From Chlamydiota bacterium (GTDB lineage: Bacteria; Chlamydiota; Chlamydiia; Chlamydiales; Rhabdochlamydiaceae), in contig JABEVM010000058.1 in assembly GCA_013041585.1 (NCBI GenBank), positions 1 through 7,159 of the forward strand: 7,159 bases of DNA, in the 5' to 3' direction. Below are positions 1 through 5,759 of the stretch, piece after piece (the first letter of the stretch is position 1; each line of letters starts with the position of its first letter). The position numbers and the translations under genes were made by a program. Under the pieces are notes generated by a model. The model did not search any database. It worked only from the letters and a program-made list of their open reading frames with translations, and had not been told where the DNA came from.

Positions 1-39
1 ATAGATGTATTTATAAATCTTTGATGCAGGGCGGACATA

Positions 40-2181
40 ATGAAAAACTCTGATAAACCTAAAGAGCTAAGCGTTGTAGAAGCAGTTGATTACCTATCAA
101 GTCTTGCTGAACTTGAGAAGGGGAGTGTAGAAGAATCTGCCCAGAGATGGCTAGACCCTACCCGTTTAGATAATAACCAGGAAACAGTGAAACAGAGTCT
201 CAGAGCCGTGCATAAGCATTTGCAGGAGATTTATGAAAAAGACCGCAAAGACCTGAAAAACGAAGAAACTCAGAAAAAAGTTCAGGCTATGATGGCGCTT
301 GTCGGAGAGGCCGGACAAAAACTGGATAAGTACACAAGGCTCTTTAAAGGTACCCATGAAAAGGTCGGAGTCACAGATTTAGAAGAGTACCGCGACCTCC
401 AGCAATTTTATACGAAGAAGATTTTAAAGAAGTTCCAGAAAACGTTGGAGCTAGAAGAGGCTTGGCAGAGTGAATGGGGAAAAATGGATGATTCTTTGTT
501 AGACATCCACCAAAAAGGGTTAAAGGACTTAGAGACTGTCAAAAGAGATAAAGACTACGATCTTTTCTATATAAGGAAAGAAGATGGAAAGCCTTTTTTC
601 AATCCGAACCTTGTGCGCCATATCCGCCTAGTAGGGGATTTGGATGAGCTCTTAGTCGAAGTAGAGGGGGAAGATCCCTTTTTAAAAATTCGGATTGCGC
701 AAGATCGCGATCTGCATGCCTCAGCCCGGGAAATTCTTCGTCTTTCTGCTGTATATATTGATGAGTTTTATAAAGAGGCCATGCAGCATAAACAAGTCGA
801 TTTTGTTACTTCGCTTGGAAAAGCTATGATGGCGCTTATGCTCGCTGCAAATCCTAGAAATCTCATCCAGAATACGACAGGAAAGAGCTGCTTGTCCTAT
901 TATAGCGATTTTCACAGTTATTTAAGAGAGGCTCTATCCTCAGAAGATTATCAGCATTTACTTGCCTCTCCACCTGATAAAAGCGATCGTTTTTTCTTCT
1001 CAGTCTTAAATTTATCGCATGCTCTTTGCTTTTTCTTCTTTATGCGAGTGGGAAGCCGTAAAGAAGCGATTGACTTCTTGCATAAACTGATTGAAAAAGG
1101 TGGTCATCAGAAGAAGCAAACAAAAGAGGTAGAAAAAGACCTGGCCTTATGGAACACTCTTCTAGATGAAGATGAATCCATTCGAAATGTCTTAAAGAAA
1201 TATCCAAACGGTCCTCTGATGAGGACTTTGGATACTTTCAGAGAACAAGGCTATAGAAAAGGGTTCGATCCGATTGCAGAGCAGAACTATCCTTGCCAGA
1301 TGTACGCTTTTATCCATGAAGAATGGCATATCAGTGTTTTGCGCGTCCCATCTCCGACAAAGCAAGAGTTTATCAATGTAGCGGCGGTCGTTGATGAGTT
1401 CACAGGTTTTTTACGCTCTCTTCATACGAAGATGGCGCAAAAAAAACACCTTCTTATCAATTTACAAGACCGAACTGCTTGGCAAGAGCATGCGCGTTGT
1501 CAGGTGTTAGAGGAGATGCAAAAAAAAGCGGAGTATGCAAATAACTTAATTGTGGTCACTCTTGCCAAAAATACCGAATTCTATTTCCAGAGCGCATCGT
1601 ATATAGACATACATTCGGCAAGTCTTTTCAAAAAACATTTCAAAGAGCAACTGCAGAGCGGGCCTCAGTGCGGCTTCTTCTTTGGGGCTTCCCTTCCCGT
1701 AGAAGAATTATTAGGAATAGCGGAAAAAATGATTGAAAAGGTCCATGAATACTTCTTCCTGGATAAAAAGCAGCTCTCTCGAACAGAGCGCTTAGATTTT
1801 ATTGAAATTTTTTACTATTTCTTTGTTTTAAAAATCATTCAGCTCACAAAACCAGATTCGATCAGCTTTACATCTAAGGATACAGCAGATACAGGAACAG
1901 CGATGAGCGCTGGTTTCTTCTCCTTTATCCGTATGATCCAAGAAGATACGGATTGGAATGCGAAAGAGAAAGATTTTCTACTTTGGATGCTCTATTCAGC
2001 GGCGCTTGCAGTGAGAGAAAGAGCCATCGATACACAAGATCTACACCGTATGGTCAGCTCTTTAGTGTGTATCCATACTGCTTTAGTCCATAATAAGAAA
2101 GAAATCTTAGATGCTTTTGAGAAATTCTATCCAAAGAACTTTATCAAGAAGATGAAGGTGGAAGAGTCTGAGCCGCTTTAG
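40..2181 (+). CDS. Large uncharacterised helical protein, 713 aa
   Basis: I do not recognise this protein and assign no function. The frame is intact from ATG 40 to TAG 2179-2181. The ATG has a modest Shine-Dalgarno-like AGGG at 28-31, 8 bases upstream, and a TATAAA at 12-17 could be a -10 box whose -35 lies outside the window. The protein has no signal peptide and no convincing membrane span. Residues 1-170 are rich in Lys, Glu and Gln and look helical with coiled-coil potential. The rest is predicted mostly helical and has unusual phenylalanine clusters: FFF at 318-320, FFFF at 331-334, FFF at 546-548, FYYFF at 591-595 and FFSF at 626-629. These are too short and too often interrupted by charge to be clear membrane segments. 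It is transcribed convergently with algH and shares 4 bp with it. Base composition resembles the mla genes (one sampled line about 50% G+C), so it looks like a long-term resident gene, possibly a lineage-specific chlamydial protein (inference). Confidence 0.85.
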   Translation: MKNSDKPKELSVVEAVDYLSSLAELEKGSVEESAQRWLDPTRLDNNQETVKQSLRAVHKHLQEIYEKDRKDLKNEETQKKVQAMMALVGEAGQKLDKYTRLFKGTHEKVGVTDLEEYRDLQQFYTKKILKKFQKTLELEEAWQSEWGKMDDSLLDIHQKGLKDLETVKRDKDYDLFYIRKEDGKPFFNPNLVRHIRLVGDLDELLVEVEGEDPFLKIRIAQDRDLHASAREILRLSAVYIDEFYKEAMQHKQVDFVTSLGKAMMALMLAANPRNLIQNTTGKSCLSYYSDFHSYLREALSSEDYQHLLASPPDKSDRFFFSVLNLSHALCFFFFMRVGSRKEAIDFLHKLIEKGGHQKKQTKEVEKDLALWNTLLDEDESIRNVLKKYPNGPLMRTLDTFREQGYRKGFDPIAEQNYPCQMYAFIHEEWHISVLRVPSPTKQEFINVAAVVDEFTGFLRSLHTKMAQKKHLLINLQDRTAWQEHARCQVLEEMQKKAEYANNLIVVTLAKNTEFYFQSASYIDIHSASLFKKHFKEQLQSGPQCGFFFGASLPVEELLGIAEKMIEKVHEYFFLDKKQLSRTERLDFIEIFYYFFVLKIIQLTKPDSISFTSKDTADTGTAMSAGFFSFIRMIQEDTDWNAKEKDFLLWMLYSAALAVRERAIDTQDLHRMVSSLVCIHTALVHNKKEILDAFEKFYPKNFIKKMKVEESEPL

Positions 2182-2747
2182 TTGAGCCTAAGGTCCTCTG
2201 GAATCATAGAAAGGGTTGCATATTTGCCGCCCATTTCTCTTAACACGCTTTGCCAGACCTTTTCTGAAGGTGTTTCGAAAACATGTTTGGCAGAGGCCGG
2301 GTGTAAAAACCACTGTCCGGATAAAAACTCCCTTTCAAGTTGTCCAATGCCCCAGCCGGCATATCCAAAGCATAGACGGATATAGGGGCCGTCTTTATCT
2401 GCCATAGCCTCTTGCAGGAATTGTAGATCTCCTCCTAAGTACAAACCTTCGCAGATTTCTAAGACCTGGTTTCCAAGTGTCTGGCTAGAGTGCAAAAGCA
2501 TCATCTGATTGGGTTGGATGGGACCCCCAGCTCTAATTTCTACATGAGGGTTGCTCAGCTCTTTTATATTGAGGATGTCTTCGGGAAGTTCTATATCTAA
2601 GCCTTTATTGATAATGAGGCCGAATGAACCATTGGCGCCATGCTCGCAAAGGAGCAGCACAGAGCGAAAATAGATCCCATCGGTCACGTCTGGACTTGCG
2701 ACCAAAAATGTGCCTTTTGTTAGGTGGGAGTAAGGGACAGATTGCAT
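2178..2747 (-). CDS. algH: YqgE/AlgH family (UPF0301) protein
   Basis: This is a 189-residue protein of the YqgE/AlgH family, close to the usual length of about 187 residues. The family hallmarks are in order: LTKGTFLVASPDVTD near the N-terminus (9-23), CEHGANGSFGLIINK (34-48), an AGGPIQPN block (73-80) with LLHSS just after, and FGYAGWGIGQLEREF (127-141) near the C-terminus. The fold is a small soluble cytoplasmic domain. The name comes from a proposed regulator of alginate synthesis in Pseudomonas, but the molecular role is not established, so none is claimed. The frame can be extended to a TTG at 2768. The ATG at 2747 is preferred because GGAG lies 6 bases upstream of it and it follows the mlaD stop codon by one base (TAACATG). 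The gene is last in the mlaE-mlaF-mlaD operon, and its stop overlaps the end of the convergent 713-residue gene. Confidence 0.93.
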   Translation of the reverse strand: MQSVPYSHLTKGTFLVASPDVTDGIYFRSVLLLCEHGANGSFGLIINKGLDIELPEDILNIKELSNPHVEIRAGGPIQPNQMMLLHSSQTLGNQVLEICEGLYLGGDLQFLQEAMADKDGPYIRLCFGYAGWGIGQLEREFLSGQWFLHPASAKHVFETPSEKVWQSVLREMGGKYATLSMIPEDLRLN

Positions 2748-2748
2748 G

Positions 2749-3954
2749 TTAGTCTCCGTACGCTCCAAGTTCTAATAACTTTTGGTTATAGAGCTTGAGA
2801 TTATTTGCAAGTTCGTCGATCTCTCTAAGGAGTTCAGCAAAATCCTTTTTAAAGCTTGTGGCTTCAAAGATCTTTTCACGGTTGGGACTGTTATCCGCTT
2901 TATCAACAAGAACAGAAATTCGGGCCATGGAGGTATTGATCTGGTCGACTTGTCCTTCAAAGAAGTTTTTAAAATCAGCAGGGCTGTTTAAAGCGTCGAT
3001 CTCGGTCATCTGTTTTGTGCGCTGTCTTTGCCAGCTTTTATTTAAATGAAAAAGAAGACCGTAGTGGTTGATGTCATTCATCATCGTATCGGCTTTGCTC
3101 ATGATCGCAGTGAAACGTAAATAGAGATCATCACCTTCAAGCAATTTTCCGATCGTGCCCTTGCCCGCAGCTAAATTGTCAGTAATGGTTTCGATGGACT
3201 GACTGAAATTTTTGGCATGGTCCAAAGTGATCGCTAAATTGGTAAAAGCTTCATCGTCTTTCAGCTGTGTGATCGTGTCCGCAACGGAATTAGATGTTTG
3301 CTGGAAAGAGAGTAAGGTATTTTTCACTTCTTGAACCATTTGCTGATCGTTTACATCTGTGACGGCCATGTTGATTTGGTTCATAGCCTCACCAAATTTT
3401 TTAATAGCAAAAGAAATATCTTCGCTATTTTCACTCATCCATTTAGAAAAATGGTCAACGGATGCTTGGATTTTATTGGCAAGGTCGGAAATCTCATCAA
3501 AAGTGTTTTCAATTGGGTCTACAGAGTTTGCGTAAATAGGCTCGTTAGACAGAAGCTTCGGGATCACTCCAACGGGAGGTGTCTTTGGTATGATGGCAAT
3601 GGATTTTTCTCCTAACAGGCCTGAAGTTTGGAGCGCAATTTCATCTGTATTATAGACCTTTACACTGGAATCCACTTTGAGGACTAGCTGGTAGAAGTAG
3701 ACGTGTCCTAGCACATCAGAGGGCTGCTCTCTGGCATTGTAGATCTCGTCAATTGCTACAACTTCTCCAACTGGTTTCCCAGCAAACATCACCCTTGTAC
3801 CAACATTGATCTTGTTGATATTGGAAAAACGGACGTAGAGAGTTTTTTTCCCATCTCCAACAGTCGGCTTTAAAAACATGATAATTGAGACGATCAGAAA
3901 ACAGGCTGTGAGGATAAAGACCCCAATGAGCATGTTTTTAGTTTGTTCTCTCAT
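2749..3954 (-). CDS. mlaD: MlaD-type MCE-domain lipid transport protein
   Basis: This 401-residue protein is the periplasmic substrate-binding part of an Mla-type lipid ABC transporter. Residues 8-28 form one hydrophobic anchor (GVFILTACFLIVSIIMFL core) behind a short basic start. One MCE domain follows at about 36-125, with the typical VRFSNINKINVGTRVMFAGK segment, then PVGEV, and SGLLGEKSIAIIP closing the barrel. A 15-20 residue insertion (about 72-88) sits between two strands of the domain. The remaining 250 residues are predicted long amphipathic helix. They include GKGTIGKLL at 264-272 followed by DDLY at 275-278, and HYGLLFHLNKSWQRQR at 297-312, blocks that I recall from long-tailed MCE proteins. 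E. coli MlaD is much shorter, about 183 residues. The start ATG overlaps the mlaF stop (ATGA) and has a strong AAGGAG 6 bases upstream. By family, six copies form a ring that passes lipid out of MlaE. The direction of transport here is unknown. Confidence 0.93.
   Translation of the reverse strand: MREQTKNMLIGVFILTACFLIVSIIMFLKPTVGDGKKTLYVRFSNINKINVGTRVMFAGKPVGEVVAIDEIYNAREQPSDVLGHVYFYQLVLKVDSSVKVYNTDEIALQTSGLLGEKSIAIIPKTPPVGVIPKLLSNEPIYANSVDPIENTFDEISDLANKIQASVDHFSKWMSENSEDISFAIKKFGEAMNQINMAVTDVNDQQMVQEVKNTLLSFQQTSNSVADTITQLKDDEAFTNLAITLDHAKNFSQSIETITDNLAAGKGTIGKLLEGDDLYLRFTAIMSKADTMMNDINHYGLLFHLNKSWQRQRTKQMTEIDALNSPADFKNFFEGQVDQINTSMARISVLVDKADNSPNREKIFEATSFKKDFAELLREIDELANNLKLYNQKLLELGAYGD
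2754..2757 (-). promoter_or_regulatory. Shine-Dalgarno site deciding the algH start
   Basis: GGAG on the minus strand lies 6 bases before the ATG at 2747, inside the last codons of mlaD. It supports ATG 2747 over the upstream in-frame TTG at 2768, which has no such site, and it fits translational coupling to mlaD. Confidence 0.7.
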
Positions 3955-4724
3955 TTATTTCTCCTTAAAAGACGTGGATCTTGCGAAACAGTTTTGCGTA
4001 AAAAATCGATAATAGGGTCGTCAATTTGCATAAAGGTATCTGGATCCGCAATATAAGCGATTTTTCCATCTTTATGCAAGGCCAGCCTATCACCCACAAA
4101 GAGCGCGGAGAGAATGTCATGTGTTACCACGATACTTGTTGCTTTAAGCTCTTTTTGTGTTTTTACGATAAGTTCATTAATATGCATAGAGGTAATTGGA
4201 TCAAGCCCAGTGGTTGGTTCGTCATAGAGTAAGATAGAGGGCCTGTATACGATAAGTCTGGCGAGGCCAGCTCGTTTTCTCATTCCTCCAGAAAGTTCGG
4301 AAGGCATTTTCTTTTCCGTGCCCTCAAGTCCTACCATAGCAAGCGCTTCGGTGACCCTTTCAGGAATGCTTTGTTTACTGTAATTTCCATCACTCATGGA
4401 AGCGCCGTGTTCATTCAGGTAAAAGCCTGTATTTTGTTCGATATTCATCGAATCGAATAAAGCAGCTCCTTGAAAGAGCATTCCCATGTTATGAATTGCT
4501 TTGTATAGTGCAGGACCGCTGAGATCCGAAATCCGAATGCCGTCGACATCAATTGTGCCGCTATCTGGTTTGGAAATCCCAATGATATGTTTGAGAAGAA
4601 CGCTTTTTCCCACACCAGAGCGTCCTAAAATAACGAGGGTTTCCCCGGTTTGAATATCCAGGTCCAATTCATCCAATACCTTAAGCTTGCCGTAGGATTT
4701 ACATAGTTTGCGGATGGTAATCAT
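3951..4724 (-). CDS. mlaF: MlaF-type lipid ABC transporter ATPase
   Basis: This 257-residue protein is the cytoplasmic ATPase that powers the MlaE permease. All nucleotide-binding elements are present in order: Walker A GRSGVGKS at 34-41, Q-loop glutamine 85 in MLFQGAALFDSM, signature LSGGMRKRAGLAR at 144-156, Walker B ILLYDEP at 164-170 with catalytic Glu169, D-loop GLD at 173-175, and switch histidine 202 in VVTHD. The LSGGM signature followed by a basic pair, and the FQGAALFDS block after the Q-loop, are typical of the Mla/TGD3/Mkl subgroup rather than amino-acid or metal importers. The length matches the family (E. coli MlaF about 269). The ATG overlaps the mlaE stop (ATGA) and has only a weak GGGG upstream, so it is probably translated by coupling to mlaE. 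The stop overlaps the mlaD start in the same way. Confidence 0.95.
   Translation of the reverse strand: MITIRKLCKSYGKLKVLDELDLDIQTGETLVILGRSGVGKSVLLKHIIGISKPDSGTIDVDGIRISDLSGPALYKAIHNMGMLFQGAALFDSMNIEQNTGFYLNEHGASMSDGNYSKQSIPERVTEALAMVGLEGTEKKMPSELSGGMRKRAGLARLIVYRPSILLYDEPTTGLDPITSMHINELIVKTQKELKATSIVVTHDILSALFVGDRLALHKDGKIAYIADPDTFMQIDDPIIDFLRKTVSQDPRLLRRNK
3961..3966 (-). promoter_or_regulatory. Strong Shine-Dalgarno site of mlaD
   Basis: AAGGAG on the minus strand lies 6 bases before the mlaD ATG, within the end of mlaF. It is the best ribosome-binding site in the operon. mlaF has only GGGG at 4730-4733, 5 bases from its ATG, and mlaE shows none. Confidence 0.75.
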
Positions 4725-5539
4725 GCTGACCCCGGAAGTAGGCTATTGATTACATTTAATCCGACTGTGAGGAAGAAATTGCTAAGCAGGATGCAAACAT
4801 AACAGATCACCACGCTATTTGTCGTCGATCTACCAACGCCTTCTGCGCCACCTGATGTTTTTAATCCCTTATAGCAAGAGATTGTCATGATGAGGATACC
4901 AAAGAAAATCGCTTTGATCACGCCAATTGAAAAGTCAAAGGTTGTGATATTGGTATGCATGGGATCGAAATAAGCGGAAGGTGCCATTTCAAAATACAGT
5001 ACTGAAATTAAATAACCTCCAAAGATCCCTGTCACGATACCGAAGATGGTAAGCAGTGGCATCATGAAAGTTCCTGCGATAATGCGAGGTGAGATCAGAT
5101 ATCTATTGGGATTGACAGCCATGGTCTCTAGTGCGTCGATCTGTTCTGTCACTTTCATGGTACCAAGCTCTGCACACATAGCAGCGCCGACTCTCCCTGT
5201 CACCATAAACGCAGTAAGTACAGGTCCAAGCTCTGTCATCATAGCTTTGGCGACCATAAGACCTGTAACACCTGCAAGCCCTTTATCGGAAAGTTGGTAG
5301 AATGATTGAGCTGCAAGAACAAGGCCCGTAGAAAATCCAGTAATGGCAACCACTGGGAGCGAAGCTACACCGACATTGAACATTTGCTTTAGGATTAGGT
5401 GTAAATGCGGAGGTTTTTGCAGAGTTGCTTTAGCGACATTAACCATGAGACGCATGTATTCTCCAATTGCAACGAGAAAGGAAGCTTTCTCATAGCAATA
5501 ATCTGAAACAGTGGAGACGAAGCCTTTTTTTTCAGCCAT
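4721..5539 (-). CDS. mlaE: MlaE-type lipid ABC transporter permease
   Basis: This is the inner-membrane permease of the Mla-type lipid transporter, 272 residues from ATG 5539 (E. coli MlaE is 260). Its diagnostic MlaE-family block is at about 103-145: ELGPVLTAFMVTGRVGAA, then CAELGTMKVTEQIDALETM and AVNP. A second conserved block, GGAEGVGRSTTNSVV, is at 230-244. Several hydrophobic segments (about 53-77, 153-180, 203-223 and 243-265) give the expected multi-span membrane protein with an amphipathic N-terminal helix. The frame also opens at ATG 5578 (285 residues) and TTG 5605 (294 residues). These are disfavoured because a good promoter occupies 5577-5605 and would start the transcript near 5570, downstream of both. 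The extra residues also exceed the family length. No clear Shine-Dalgarno precedes any of the three candidates, so the start remains the weakest part of this call. It is the first gene of the operon. Confidence 0.92.
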   Translation of the reverse strand: MAEKKGFVSTVSDYCYEKASFLVAIGEYMRLMVNVAKATLQKPPHLHLILKQMFNVGVASLPVVAITGFSTGLVLAAQSFYQLSDKGLAGVTGLMVAKAMMTELGPVLTAFMVTGRVGAAMCAELGTMKVTEQIDALETMAVNPNRYLISPRIIAGTFMMPLLTIFGIVTGIFGGYLISVLYFEMAPSAYFDPMHTNITTFDFSIGVIKAIFFGILIMTISCYKGLKTSGGAEGVGRSTTNSVVICYVCILLSNFFLTVGLNVINSLLPGSA

Positions 5540-5576
5540 ACAACGCGGGTATATTTTCTTTAGTGGTATTTTCCGC

Positions 5577-5605
5577 ATTGTAGGAAAATCACCTATTCGG
5601 GTCAA
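5577..5605 (-). promoter_or_regulatory. Sigma70-type promoter of mlaEFD-algH operon
   Basis: Read on the minus strand, a -35 box TTGACC (5600-5605, 5 of 6 matches to TTGACA) is followed by a 17-bp spacer and a -10 box TACAAT (5577-5582, 5 of 6 matches to TATAAT). The predicted transcription start is near 5570, giving a leader of about 30 bases to ATG 5539. The stretch just upstream of the -35 is A/T-rich and includes the 10-bp palindrome ATAAATTTAT at 5612-5621, which could act as an UP element or operator. The box match and spacing are seen directly; activity is inferred. Confidence 0.65.
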
Positions 5606-5759
5606 ACCAGAATAAATTTATGCCACTGAATATAGTATAGAAGAGAGTGTTCTATATGTTTTATAAGGTGAAATAAATGAGATTTTTTAGAATAAGCGAA
5701 AATGATAGATAGGATCGAAAGAAAAAACAGCTTAAAGGAAATCAGATCCTGGCAATTTT
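5606..5759. other. AT-rich gap between kinase and mla operon
   Basis: This gap holds the 3' flank of the kinase gene and the upstream region of the mlaE promoter. One sampled 60-base line is about 27% G+C. I see no convincing gene on either strand and no strong intrinsic terminator. A 6-bp inverted repeat, AGGATC/GATCCT (5711-5716 and 5745-5750), has a 28-base loop and is weak. A short AGGA/TCCT stem (4 bp) read on the minus strand lies upstream of a T-run at about 5722-5727, but is too weak to call a terminator. Confidence 0.5.

Noticed and set aside
1..39. Tail of an upstream gene at the left edge
   Set aside because: Only 39 bases are present; one frame stops at 22-24 and another at 51-53, so nothing can be decided.
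1006..1045. Phe-rich segment of the 713-residue protein as a transmembrane helix
   Set aside because: The hydrophobic run is short, flanked by charged residues (Asp, Arg, Lys) and not accompanied by other spans or a signal peptide.
2748..2768. Upstream in-frame TTG start for algH at 2768
   Set aside because: It has no Shine-Dalgarno and lies within the end of mlaD, while the ATG at 2747 has GGAG at 6-base spacing and gives the usual family length.
2772..3615. Open frames of 60-94 codons opposite or out of frame with mlaD
   Set aside because: They lie within a well-supported MCE gene, lack ribosome-binding sites and encode low-information sequence; they are shadow frames.
5540..5605. Longer mlaE starts (TTG 5605 and ATG 5578)
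   Set aside because: The predicted promoter occupies this stretch, neither start has a Shine-Dalgarno, and the extra 13-22 residues exceed the family length.
5711..5750. Inverted repeat AGGATC/GATCCT as a kinase terminator
   Set aside because: Only 6 bp of stem with a 28-base loop and no T-run directly after it on either strand; too weak to call.
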